Of a DNA stretch of 64,000 nucleotides, positions 1 through 11,572 are shown piece after piece. Both the position numbers and the translations under genes were made by a program. Origin of the DNA: Rosa chinensis (lineage: Eukaryota > Streptophyta > Magnoliopsida > Rosales > Rosaceae); NCBI RefSeq assembly GCF_002994745.2, contig NC_037094.1, positions 25,459,001 through 25,523,000 of the forward strand. Reading direction: 5' to 3'. The stretch's first letter is position 1. Each line of letters begins with the position of its first letter. The notes under the pieces were generated by a model. It was given only the letters and a program-made list of their open reading frames with translations, was not told the DNA's origin and made no database searches.

Positions 1-463
1 GCAGGGGTCATGGTTAGAGGGTGTGAGATCCAGCACCGTGTTGGGCCTCCGCTTGCTTTGTTTTGGGCCCAGTCTATTTAATTTTTGTTTTTGTTTTTTT
101 GTTTGGTTTTTTTTTTTTTTTTTTAACTCTAGCATAGGTTAACTCTTTTAGCATTGTTTTGTAAGGTGCCCTGTCTGCGTAGGGTGATCTTAAGGTTCAA
201 TGAATAATATTAGGGTAAGTTCTTGGTTTCCTTTCGGTCCTCATCCTAGTATGTAGTGTTAGGTTATTGGTTACGCTGGTCTTAATTTTAGGATAATGTT
301 GCAAGTTAGGTTTCCTTAGATATCTTCTTTCATTTGGTTTTTGACATGTGACTTCCTAAGGATGGCTCAATCTAGATATCTTGTTTAATTTGGTTTTAGC
401 CATATGACTCCCTAAGGATGGCTCAATCTTGTTGTAGCCCTACTTTTGGGTGAGTTATTTTAT
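1..463. other. Intergenic, no gene seen
   Basis: AT-rich sequence with a long poly-T tract near 100-124 and a short direct duplication (317-428). I find no convincing coding frame or splice structure. It ends at the left target-site duplication of the MULE-like element. Confidence 0.6.
317..428. repeat. 56-bp tandem direct duplication
   Basis: Two adjacent copies of a ~56-bp unit start at 317 and 373. Both begin TAGATATCTT and end with CCTAAGGATGGCTCAATC, with a handful of substitutions between them. No function is implied. Confidence 0.8.
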
Positions 464-618
464 GGGAAAATTACTGGTCCCCTCCCTATACTTTGGGTGC
501 GTCGACAGTTCAGTCCCTGACATCTTAATTTTAACAAATAACTCCCCAAACATTCAAATCTTACACAATTTTGGTCAAAAATGACCATTTTACCCCTCAC
601 TTCCTCTTCTTTTTTTCC

Positions 619-657
<39 letters not shown>

Positions 658-2148
658 GCTTGTATATAATCATAATTGGAAATTATGGAAACTCATTTAA
701 ATAAAAACAAACTATTGCGGTGCAATCCTAGCCGTTGATCTATCCACCGCTTCATTCTGGCCCTTAATTACAATATAAGTTGGGGTATTTATATTCCTTG
801 ATCAGTTCTAGAAAACACGAGAGAGAGAGAGAGAGAGCTGGGAGCTCTGACCCGGACTCCACCGTGACCTGAGAAGGAAACCTAACCAGGGGGACGCCGT
901 CCGGCCACCCCACTACTGTGCGCGGCCACCAGCAGCTTCATCTCGGTGTCATCTACGTCCCTGTGGTCCCAGATTATACATGCAGCTACTGGGAACGGAG
1001 AATCGAAGATCCAAAGCTTGAAGAATCTCCGGCGAGTTTCAACGAATTCCGGCGACTCCAGCCACCGTTTGGGGTGTATTTGGTATGGAAATTCATCCCC
1101 TCGTCATGCTCTACATGTTTATGTAATTAGTTTTCAATTGGATCATGTTTTGACAACTTCATTTCTGGGTTCATCTCGGTTCTGCCGTGTTCTTACGCCG
1201 GCGACTTTCCCTGCATTCTGGGCTCTGTTTCTTGCTCGGCTACAATCAAAGATCAACCCTAGAGAAGCTTGTTGAGCGGCTACCATGGAAATCAACAGTT
1301 CACCATAATTCCAGTTTCGGCAGTGAACTCGGGAAGCTGAGTTTGGGTGATTGAAGTTGATTTTCAATTTTCCTAGGTAAAACCCCGACCTTGAATCAAA
1401 GTTTGGTACTTGGTGACAATCGGATGTTAGTCCCTGAAAGTTGAAGATTTGGGTTGGCTGTCTGGTATGGGTTGCATGTTCAGAATGAGAGTGTGTTGAT
1501 GAATTTGCTACTGGTATCAAAATTTTGGATTGGGGTTGATTGCTTTGTTGTATGCTTACTGTGAAATGGTTGACATGTGATGTAGGGGTTAATTGAATTA
1601 TGTTGTTAGGTCGGAATGCCGGATTTTGGTGTCGTTGGAAAGGATTGTGGAGAATTGGGTCGTGCAGCGCGATTTCACGACAGGCCTGGAATTCGAAGAC
1701 GACACTCAAATATCTCCGTTCAAGAATTTTCTCTATCCTTTGTCAAAGGAAGTGATGAGAAACCCATTGGTGCTCTAGTCATCGCAGACGTACGAGCGAT
1801 CAGCCATTTGGTACTAGTTTGACCGGTGTTTGGACGACGGCTGAGAACTGACTTGTCTGGTCACTGATCAAGTGCTTCAGTCAATGTAGTTGAAACCAAA
1901 CATTGGACTAGCCGGAGCCATTGAGGAGTGGGTGAATAGGAAGTCGAGATTCTGGTCAAAATTAGGGTTCAAAAGCTCAGTGAAGAGCCTTTGATGGTGG
2001 AGTCGGGTGAGGACGTGGAGCGGGCAAAATGACAGAGAAGAGAGAGAGAGAGGGAGGGGGGGGGGGGGGGGGAAAGAAAAAGGAGGAAGTGAGGGGTAAA
2101 ATGGTCATTTTAGACCAAAGTGTGTGAGATTTGAATGTTAATTTTCCC
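464..2148. mobile_element. Non-autonomous MULE-like element (MULE-1), 9-bp TSD
   Basis: A 1,685-bp element is flanked by the perfect 9-bp direct repeat TTATTTTAT (455-463 and 2149-2157), the duplication size typical of Mutator-like elements. Both ends start GGGAAAATTA when read inward. The inverted arms then share a long match including AATGACCATTTTACCCCTCA (left about 576-596, right about 2090-2110 in inverse). The right arm lacks about 80 bp present in the left, so the arms are asymmetric. The interior has CT and GA microsatellites (about 617-657 and 819-836) and a G17 run (2056-2072), but no transposase. Short interior ORFs look fortuitous. Structurally it resembles the inner element at 2968-6718. 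Confidence 0.75.
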
Positions 2149-2157
2149 TTATTTTAT

Positions 2158-2725
2158 TTATAATGTTATCTACTTTTGATATTAAGGGATTGACACCAAA
2201 TTGTCTCAAAAAGTTGATATGCATTTTATTTTTCTAAAATGGAAAATAAAAGAAAATGTATTTTTCTTACATCAATAATTTCATGAAGCCGAGGAGGTCT
2301 GACATCTGGCAAAACATAGTTTGCACCATCTTTAATGCCTTTCTAGCAAGAGTATGAGAAATTTGATTATTTCTCTTACGTACATGTTTCCAATTAATGA
2401 TCTCAAATTCTAACATCAACTGACGAATTGCATCAAGCACTTCCCCAACGTCGCTTAGATCATGCTCAATGGCACCAAAACATTAAGCACATTTGCAGCA
2501 TCTCCTATAATCCTTAATCTATTCACTCCAATCTGTCTATAAAGCTAGTGCCTCAATTGCATGTAGTTTGAGTAATGCGATCATGGGTGCAGCTCCTGCC
2601 TCTTTCAATCCACCATTTTCTTCAAGTATCACTACCCCATACCAATACAACCTGCACTTACATCACATGCCCCATCACCTGCACTTACATCACACGCCCC
2701 ACTTCGGCCCCATGAAGTTTCGCCA
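2158..2725 (-). pseudogene. Eroded LINE fragment, RNase H region
   Basis: Read on the minus strand, about 2640-2270 gives a degenerate frame resembling the C-terminal RNase H region of plant L1-type LINE polyproteins. An early stretch AGAAPMIALLKLHAIEAL is followed, after stops and a frameshift, by DLSDVGEVLDAIRQ and a tail containing RNNQISHTLARKAL (the helix carrying N-x-x-AH/HTLA is typical). Several stops show it is dead. The sequence probably continued across the insertion site of the neighbouring MULE, because the TSD of that element falls inside this block. The subfamily cannot be told. Confidence 0.5.
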
Positions 2726-3005
2726 TTGCCTTTAGAGAAAATATCACAAATGGTTACTGAGTTATGACCCATTCGACACTTAACTCACTATATTTTCAAC
2801 AATATCACTTAACTCACTAACTTTTACATTCGTCTTTCACTTAACTCACTGTCGTTAATTCTACCGTTAAAAGCCACTAAAATTGAGGGTATATTTGTCT
2901 AAACACTAAAAAAATGCATTTCTAACTTTAAAAAAAAAATTTGAAAAAAAAAAGACAATTTTTTTTTACTAAATACTTGTTACTCCCTATACTTTGCTCC
3001 ATAAA

Positions 3006-5610
3006 TGTCACGCCCTGAATTTTGAATAAATAAATTCAAAACCGAAACGTGAAAACATAACAATCACAAGAAAACACATAGAGAAATTTTCATTTTAAAC
3101 TAAACCATAAAGCATCCGAGCTCACCGACAGCAATACGGACTCGCTCTTTAGAGTCACATATTACAAAGAGTTTACAAATTAAACTGAGTTACAATTTAA
3201 TAAGTAAACACGCTCACCAACTCTCTACACAGCGGAAGACTAAAACCAAAGCACCCTACTATGTCCAAGCTACGCCAGCAACAACACCTCAGCTTTGACG
3301 ACCGTTACTCTTACCTACACAATAAACCCTACACCATGGAATAGTGCACCGGGTTGAAACAACAACCTGGTAAGCTTGTGAAGCTCGTATGAGTAAACTC
3401 AATTAAAATGACTCACGTCACGCATGCTTATAATTTCTCAGCTCGTGAGATAATTAAAGCAACAATATTTAACTCCGCAAAACACAACCAATCCCGAGGA
3501 AAACCTTTCAACTCAAAGAAAAGAAACACACACCATGATTCCTTAAAAACCAATATTCTTTTCCCAAAAGAAACAACACAAGTCACCCCATGACAAAATC
3601 ATAAGAAATGTTCACCTAACAAATCAATATGAAAATCCGGTCCAACCTGGACACGTTGGCAGACAGACTAGAGCTCTAACTGATATCGTAACTGGTAACC
3701 TCGGCTGAGATTCAGCCTTACGATTATGATTACCTGAGGTCACAACCTGCGACCCCGGATCCTTAGGTCAACCTGACCCTTAGATCAAAACATTTAAACG
3801 AGTCTCACTGGACCCAAAACATTATTCAAATCACCAAAAGGAGAAATCACAACATGTGACTCCCACATCTTCAAACACTTTTCCAAACAATGGAAATACC
3901 ATTTCCCACAACATATTGTTTCCCGAAAAGTCATACCCCAAAACAATATATGAACTCACTTACAAATATTGTTTGCATCACAACAATTCTACCAATACAT
4001 ATATATTTCCGACATAAGTAAATGTTCAATTCAATAATTTACATATCACAATGCCGCACCATCCAGATATATATTCCACATAAATATATATATACATAGT
4101 CGTCCTCTCAGGAATAACTACTGATATCAACTATAGTTCATACGTATTAAAACCAAGAAATTCATTTTCTTACCTGTGAGCCGTAGCCCTATGAACCGTA
4201 GCCGATCGAGTTCATATTATTTCAAACAAATCTTTATTTTCAAAAACGATTTACAATTATCAATCAATTTCGACTATTAAATAACTCGGTTCGTAAATGA
4301 ACCGCGTGAGATCTACTCACCTCTAAATCTCGCTGCGTCTTCATACGCCATATGAGATACACATGCATAACAATCCATCTAAACAACTTCGTCAAACACC
4401 TAATAAAATACGACCTCGATTTAGTAACTGAAACACATAAAACAATTAATTTCTGAACTCCCAAATCAATCCAACAATCCAAAAGTAAAGCCAATCGAGG
4501 AAAAACTTCATCCGAGACCACTTGAGGTCTCCAGAATACTTATATGATCAACATATCAAAACTACAAGTCGATCGGATGGCCGAATTCTCACGGATAGAA
4601 AACCAATCGAACCGAAAACCCTAAAACTTGGAAAATTCATAACTTGCTCATACGATTTCCAAAAATTACAAACTATATATTAAAATTCTCATATCGATGT
4701 GTAGATTAAAAAGAGGACATAAAATGTTCTGGGGTGGCCGGAACCTACCGGAAAACACCACCACAGTGGCGGCACCGCTGCCCACCTAAAGTCAAAATTT
4801 GACAAAACTTCCAACACAAAAGTTCTTCATCTCGACTCCAATTACAACTTTCATAACTAGAAAAAAGTCTAAATCGAAGCCATATGGCCGGAAATTACCT
4901 CGAAAGCTCAGAAATTTGAAGAACTCTAGAATCACAATCTTCAAAATTTGACCTCCACACTTTGAATCGTTGCAAGCCACCTTAGAGAGAAGCATCTACA
5001 TCCTCTGGGCTTCAAAAGCCCTGGCCTCAAGAAACACCAGCTATGGTGGTCGAAATCGTGAGCTCCAATCTAGGCGATTTGCAGCGCAGCTGCTAAACTT
5101 CCCGGCCTTGCTGCGTCGTGCATGGGCCTACTCACGTCGTGAAACTTCACATGGTTGTAGATGGGAGTGAAGCGAAGAGATAGGGACAAGAATCTCTGCC
5201 TATGGTGGCTGGACGGCAGAGAACGAAGCTGGCAAAGTTGGCTGGGCGGAAACGGGGTCGGGCTGAAGAGAGAGAAAAAGTTTCCCGTTTTGGAAACTTC
5301 TTATTTTTCTGATTTTTTTCCTATTTAACCAAAATAGAAACTTTTTCCAAAGGTCATAACTTCTTCATATGAACTCTGATATCCACGAACTCGTATCGAC
5401 GTGCTCTACGACTTTCGTGAAGGAAGTTTTCACAAAATTGAAACGTACAAAAAGTTAACCTTTGCGTCCCCCCCCTAAAGTCATACTTCCGAATAAAAAT
5501 TCGTTTGAAACACTTCCGCTCCACCCTCGAACCACGAACTCATACAAACGAACACTTTATTAATCCCAAGAAAAATTTAGGAATTAATAACAAATTTCCG
5601 AGGTCTTACA
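3006..5610. mobile_element. Solo LTR, 2.6 kb, TSD ATAAA
   Basis: The block starts TGTCACGCCC and ends GGTCTTACA (TG...CA termini) and is flanked by the perfect 5-bp repeat ATAAA (3001-3005, 5611-5615). The undisturbed right arm of the surrounding MULE shows the same sequence without the insert, apart from one extra A, which independently proves the insertion. No gag/pol or second LTR is present, so this is a solo LTR left by LTR-LTR recombination. Length and termini resemble long-LTR plant Ty3/gypsy families; lineage assignment is inference. Short ORFs inside (for example 4264-4521) are not supported. Confidence 0.8.
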
Positions 5611-6535
5611 ATAAAACAGTTTAGTCCAAAATTTTTAAATTAAACATATTAGTCCTTATTCTTTCTAATTCTCATACAACATGTCCTAAAATGACTATTA
5701 TACCCTTTTTTATTTTAATTTTTCTCTCTTTTTAAATTTATTTTTCTGCTTCTCTCTGTCTCTCTCTCTGGGATTTAGGATCCTCCACCATGGCCTTCAT
5801 GACAAGACCCACAAATGCTCTGGTGACTCCTGCAGCTCATCTTCTTCACGCCTCTTTCTTGATTTTCATCTCCTTCACATGAAAATCAAGCAATTAGTTG
5901 CTGGGTTTCAATTTGACAGAAAGTTTTTAGGAGAGAGAGAAAGTAGATCTGGGATTTTTTCTCTCCTTCATGACTGGTCTCTCACATTAGCATGCAGCTC
6001 ACCTCCACCACTAGTGTACTCACCGGCCTCCGACAAGTTTGGTCCTGCCTCCGCATCATCTGGCGACACCGGAAAATGGCCTACACTCCGATACATAGGT
6101 ACTTAGAATTTTCTTTGGGCACCTAAACCTTATTCTTCGTGGAGATTCATCACCGGCCTGCAGGAACACAATTGCTGCAACTCCTCTCTTGCCCGATTAC
6201 ACTTCACTACTCGTACTCCCTCACTCATTTCACATCTGTCTTAGACCCAAAAAAATTTCATGGGTTCTTCGAATTCATATCAGGGAAAGACACAGCAGAG
6301 ACAGAAGACTCGAGGAGAGAGAGAGGGCGTATTTGGAATCCACGACCCTATTCTTGATCAGCCAGAGCCCCCCTACCGGCGACACCTACTCCGCCATTGT
6401 GCTCATCAGCCGGCGACAAATCAAGGCATGTCTCTGCGTCTTCCAACGATTCAAAGCTTAACGACATCAATGATCCGGCAACAAGAAAAAATAAACAGGG
6501 GGAGGGAGGGAGAGAGCCAGAAAAAAATAAAAAAT

Positions 6536-6540
<5 letters not shown>

Positions 6541-6584
<44 letters not shown>
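6541..6584. repeat. (GA)22 microsatellite
   Basis: Uninterrupted GA dinucleotide array inside the inner MULE-like element. It is expected to be length-polymorphic. Confidence 0.95.
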
Positions 6585-6588
<4 letters not shown>

Positions 6589-7086
6589 AGAAGGGTATAA
6601 TAGTCATTTTAGGACCTGCTATGAGAATTAGAGAGAATAAGGACCAACCTGTTTAATTTAAAAATTTTGGACTAAACTGTTTATGGAGCAAAGTATAAGG
6701 AGTAACAAGTATTTAGCCTTTTTTTTTTTATTAAATTATATATTTAAATAAAATAAAATTCTTTTTATTTATTAGAAATTTCAGAAATTTAAAAAAAAAA
6801 TCTAATAATTTTAGAATTTTTTTTAAGTTAAAAATGTATTTTTAAGTGTTTTAACAAATATACCCTCAATTTTAAAGGCTTTTAACTGTAGAATTAATGG
6901 CAATGAATTAAGGGAAATGCGGATGTAAAAGTGAGTGAGTTAAGTGATATTGTTGAAAATACAGTGAGTTAGGTGTCGAATGATTCATAACTCAGCGACT
7001 ATTTGTGATTTTTTGCCTTGCCTTTATTGCTCGTAGATTTTGTTTTCCAATTATGATTTGATTATCAGCAAAACAAAAGATTGGAG

Positions 7087-7206
7087 TGGTGTTAGCTCAG
7101 TGGTTAGAGCACCCACTACCTAAAATCGAGGTCATGGGTTCGAGTCACCATGGGGGTAGGAGTGAAATCCTTTGATCCTCTTTTTAAGCAAGAAAGAAAG
7201 AAAAAA
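7087..7206 (+). mobile_element. tRNA-derived SINE with ~12-bp TSD
   Basis: A ~120-bp element has RNA polymerase III promoter boxes: a TAGCTCAGTGGTTAG A box (7093-7107) and a GGTTCGAGTC B box (7137-7146). The tail is A-rich (GAAAGAAAGA then poly-A, about 7190-7210). The flanks share AAAAGATTGGAG (7075-7086 and 7207-7218), a target-primed reverse-transcription signature. It cannot be a functional tRNA gene because the 3' acceptor arm does not pair and the body runs into a non-tRNA tail. Confidence 0.8.
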
Positions 7207-7218
7207 AAAAGATTGGAG

Positions 7219-8169
7219 GTGCGTATAGGTAGGTGTAAAGATGAGGGCAAACTATAGAAGTGTATGTTAAGAAGGGGCATAATAGGAAGATTTTGGGATC
7301 AAATAAAAATAAATAAATAAGGAGTGTGATTAAGTAGAAAGGGGGTGTATATAAATTTTTCTTGGTATGAATCCAATATATGGAGTCTTACAAATGTGTT
7401 TATAGGATTTGGGTAAACTTCACCGATTGCTAATTCATTTTGCTTGTGCAGCCAATATTACTTAATCATGCAGTATGTCCTATCGGATCATAATACAATA
7501 TTAAACGTGTATGAAATGAAAATTCAAACCTAATGCTGATAATTAATAGAGAACATGTACACTCATCCCCTATAACCAAGGGTTAGCGAAGACCTAGGCC
7601 TACTAGTGGCACTACTGAAGGGAAGATAATGTTGATCAAGTAAGTTGGGGTCAGGTTGGGAAAGAAAATCTATGAGTGGGCTATGGGCAATCAATTTGGG
7701 CTTAGACATAATAAGCTCGCTTCATCATAGCAATCAACAGACATCTTTGAGCTGCCCAGCGAGTTGATAGAAACTGACCAAGGTTTTCGACAGTGACTTC
7801 TGTAGATGATTTGATCTTTCAGAAATAAGGGACGCTAATCATCATTATGGTTGTTATTGGCATAGAAGAAAATCATCTTTACATATAAACTGGGAGGACA
7901 TCTTTGGTGCAAAAGAGAGAGCTTGAAGTTTTTGAAGTGATGAAGAGTTGGATGCCCTTATGGTTTTTCTTGAGAGGATCTCTACCTTCAGTTCTTTTCT
8001 TGCTTTGCAACATCCTCCATTATGTTTACATATATACCAGCTACATACATATTAATTTTTACCTTTTTCTTGGGGATGGTAATTAAGGTAACAAAACTGT
8101 TCTTATTCAACCTGGACTTGAACTCTATGGATTTTTTATCTGTTTGAAAGAAGAAGCAACAAATTGAAT
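7219..8169. other. Intergenic, no gene seen
   Basis: AT-rich sequence without a convincing gene. The ORFs at 7904-8086 and 7988-8293 have no recognisable family and the second overlaps the LTR of the gypsy element, so both are left out. Confidence 0.5.
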
Positions 8170-8174
8170 GAATG

Positions 8175-8590
8175 TGATGGGAAATCAAAATGGACACAGG
8201 TCTGAACACACTAGTAACACCACACCAGAAATCAAAGAACTCAACACTCACTTTAGCAGCAAAGTTGCTACGTTTTCTGTTTATATTCTTCAAAAATAAG
8301 ATGCTGAAAACATTACAAAGTTAGGCTTAAATAGCCTTTCAAATACGAACGTTTAAGGAAGAAAAAGAATTAAAGCAAAGATTACATTCAATCAAAAAAG
8401 AAATAAAAGCTAACTGCACTTATTCAGCAATGTGATCAACACTTAATCAGCAAGGTAATTGTGCAAATCACTAGCAGCAATCTCAGCAAAACCAACTGAT
8501 CTGCTCCTCTTTTACTTGGGCACAAAGTCTTTGAGGTAAGGTGGAGCTTGGGTCTTTCTCTTTGGTTTTAGAGTAGATGCCCCTGCATCA
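8175..8590 (-). repeat. 3' LTR of the gypsy element
   Basis: 416 bp, TGATGGGAAA...CCTGCATCA in plus-strand reading. It matches 12924-13339 base for base as far as I can compare. It contains the last 26 codons and stop (8512-8590) of the polyprotein, so the LTR carries coding sequence. Confidence 0.95.
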
Positions 8591-11572
8591 GACTCTCCGG
8601 GTTGAGAAGGACTCTCCCTCGAGTCAGTCACAATGAGATCATTCTCCCCATGATAGGTTTGCAAATCAGACACATTGAAAGTAGGAGAGACACCAATATC
8701 AGCAGGCAGTTCAAGCACGTACGCATTTGATCCTGCCTTCTTCAGTACCTTGTATGGTCCTCCACCTCGATCATGTAGTTTTCCATATTTTCCTCTGGGG
8801 AACCTTTCTTTCCTCAAATTTATCCATACCAAGTCACCCACTTTGAATTCAACTTGGCGCCTATGTTGATCAGCATGCTCTTTGTACTTTAAATTACTTG
8901 GTTCCAATCTCCGCCGTACGGTCTCGTGAAGCTTCTTGATGTGATGTACCATATCTTGTGCATCTCCACTGAACCTGTCAACAACTGGTAGTGGAATTAA
9001 ATCCATGAGGCTGTTAGGATTGTGCCCATATACGGCCTCAAAAGGACTCATCTCGATGCTCCTATGCTTGGATCTATTATAAGCAAACTCAGCTTGAGAG
9101 AGAGCTTCACACCAACTGCCCTTGTTACTCCCCACCAGAGACCTTAGTAAGTTACCCAAAGTTCTATTAACTACTTCAGTTTGGCCATCTGTTTGAGGAT
9201 GATGAGCACTACTGAATTGCAACTTAGTTCCAAGGTTACGCCACAATGTCCTCCAAAAGTGACTCACAAACTTTGTATCTCTATCTGAAGTAATAGTAGA
9301 GGGGATTCCATGCAGCTTAACAATCTCCCGAAAATAAAGATTTGCAATGTGACTTGCATCCATGGCTTTCTTGCAAGGCACGAAGTGTGCCATCTTCGAA
9401 AAACGGTCAACCACCACCAATATTGAATCATGTCCATTTCTTGTTCTTGGAAGTCCTACAATGAAATCCATGCTGACATCCACCCATGGAGCTTGGGGTT
9501 CAGGCAAAGGAGTGTAGAGCCCAGTATTCTGACTTCGGCTCTTGGCTAGATGACAAGTTCGACACCGCTGAACATATTTCATCACATCCTTTTGTAACTT
9601 TGGCCAATAAAACTTCTCACTCACTAATGCCAAAGTCTTGTCCCGTCCAAAGTGCCCACCTAAACCGCCACCTTGTTGTTCTTCGATTATCCAGAAACGC
9701 AAAGAACTCTCAGGGATACATAATCTACTCCTTTTAAACAAATAACCATCTTGGACATGAAAATCCTGTTGTGGTCCCTTGCTGGTACAATTGCCCCACA
9801 CATCACAAAAATCAGCATCTACTCCATAGAGCTCTCTCAACTGTTCAAAACCTTCTACCCTTACCTTCATGAGAGATAACAAAGTTTGCCGCCTACTCAA
9901 AGCATCAACTACTTTGTTTTGAATCCCTGACTTGTGTTTGATTACAAAATCATACTCTTGCAGCTCTTCAACCCACTTTGCATGTCGCCTGTTCAACTTT
10001 TGTTGACCATTGATAAACTTGAGTGCTTCATGATCAGAATAAAGAATAAATTCTTTATAAATAAGATACTGCCTCCATTGCCGAAGAGCTTGCATGATAG
10101 CATAGAATTCAACATCATAGGTCGAGTATCGCTGTCTGGCTTCATTGAGTTTTTCACTATAGAACGCAATTGGCCTACCTTCTTGACTTAGAACCGCTCC
10201 AACCCCGAACTTGGAAGCGTCACAATCAACTTCAAAGACCTTTTGGTAGTTTGGAAGAGCCAACACAGGAGCCTCTGTCATGGCTAATTTAATTGCTTGA
10301 AAGCTCCTTTCAGCTGCATCTGTCCACTTAAACACACTGGCCTTTAAACAGTCTGTCATTGGAGCCACAATGGAACTGAAATTCTTGATGAATCTTCAAT
10401 AAAAGGAAGCCAACCCATGAAAGCTTCGAACATCATGAATAGATTGAGGATTAGGCCATTCCAAGATTGCTTCAATTTTTTTTGGATCCACTTGTACTCC
10501 GTCAGTGGAGATAATAAAACCCAAAAAAAATTAATTTGTTTGTTAAGAACTCACACTTCTTGAAATTTGCATAAAGCTTCTGCTCCCTCAATACTTCAAA
10601 AACTTGTGTCAAGTGTCCCATATGTTGATTAGCATCAATGCTATAAACTAGAATATCATCGAAATACACAACCACAAACTTGCCAATGAAAGAACGGAAT
10701 ACCTGGTTCATGACACGCATAAATGTGCTAGGGGCGTTGGTAAGCCCAAATGGCATCACCATCCATTCAAACAAGCCATCTCGGGTTTTAAATGCGGTCT
10801 TCCACTCATCCCCAGGCCTCATTCTTATCTGGTGGTATCCACTCCTCAGATCAATCTTTGAGAATACTTTGGCACCTGACAAGTGATCTAACATGTCTTC
10901 CAAGCGTGGAATTGGGAATCTATACCGCACGGTAATTTTGTTTATAGCCCTACTATCCACACACATTCGCCAAGTACCATCCTTTTTGGGTGTAAGTAAA
11001 GCCGGCACCGCGCAAGGGCTCATACTCTCCCTGATAACTCCTTTCTCCAACAACTCCGTCACTTGCTTATTCAGCTCATCATATTCTTGAGGACTCATTC
11101 GATAATGAGGTTTGTTTGGCAAGCTTGCTCCTAGTACAAAATCAATGTGGTGTTGGATATCCCTCAAAGGGGGTAATCCTCCAGGCAACTCTTCTGGAAC
11201 AATATCAGCAAATTCTCTCAATAATGAAGCTACTACTTCAGGGTGATTAAGTTCAGTATCATCAGCTTCTCTTCCCATAAGCATATAGACCACACCCCTC
11301 TCTCTTGCGTCATTCAAAAATTTGCACCTAGTGAGAAGATTGCCACCTTCTGCCTGATCTGATTTAGGCTTGTGCTCTGACCTAGATGGTCCCAAAATAA
11401 TTTTGTTACCATCCTTGACAAAGGAGTAGGTGTTTAGGTGCCCATCATGTACAGCCTTCCGATCATATTGCCATGGACGCCCTAACAAAAGATGACAAGC
11501 ATCCATGGGAGCTACATCACACCACTGTGAGTCTTGGTACTTAGTGCCAATAGAAAAACACACCAAACACCT
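8512..11572 (-). pseudogene. Ty3/gypsy pol (protease end, RT, RNase H, integrase), frame broken
   Basis: 11572-10502 continues the frame with the end of protease and the reverse transcriptase; the catalytic [11 protein letters not shown] is visible. A T-run at about 10525-10532 has one extra base and shifts the frame; a TGA follows near 10396-10398. From 10368 the frame is open to 8512: RNase H (DCDASKFGVGAVL), integrase with the HHCC zinc domain (HFGRDKTL ... CRTCHLAKS), the DDE core (DFIVGLPRT, TSDRDTKF, HPQTDGQTE) and a basic C-terminus ending in YLKDFVPK. The stop lies inside the 3' LTR. Roles: cDNA synthesis, tRNA/RNA removal and integration. Confidence 0.9.

Larger units (their letters stand above)
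2968..6718. mobile_element. Inner MULE-like element (MULE-3) with ~150-bp inverted arms, split by a solo LTR
   Basis: The inverted arms start CTAAATACTTGTTACTCC on the left (2968-) and GGAGTAACAAGTATTTAG on the right (ending about 6718). They continue through the TATACTTTGCTCCATAAA and AATGACTATTATACCC blocks. The left arm is interrupted at 3006-5610 by a solo LTR and resumes at 5611. Flanking T-runs (2959-2967; 6719-6729) could hide a 9-bp poly-T TSD. The internal part (about 5760-6590) is CT/GA-rich with a (GA)22 array at 6541-6584. It shows no transposase or recognisable captured gene; ORFs there look spurious. Confidence 0.65.
2735..7017. mobile_element. Outer MULE-like element (MULE-2), 9-bp TSD, carrying nested insertions
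   Basis: Long terminal inverted repeats of more than 200 bp (about 2735-2960 and 6790-7017) share blocks such as TCACAAAT, CTGAGTTATGA, ATTCGACAC and TTTTCAACAATATCACTTAA. The flanks carry the 9-bp duplication TTGCCTTTA (2726-2734 and 7018-7026). That supports a Mutator-like element that inserted in the older LINE fragment. Nearly all of its present interior is another element (2968-6718). No transposase is visible. Without its insert the element would be only about 530 bp, so it was probably a non-autonomous MITE-like copy. Confidence 0.75.

Noticed and set aside
6260..6631. 123-codon ORF with long Arg-Glu repeat
   Set aside because: The Arg-Glu repeat is only the GA microsatellite translated; it sits in a transposon interior.
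7087..7160. A tRNA gene
   Set aside because: A and B boxes are present, but there is no pairing acceptor stem and the element has an A-rich tail and flanking direct repeats, so it is a SINE.
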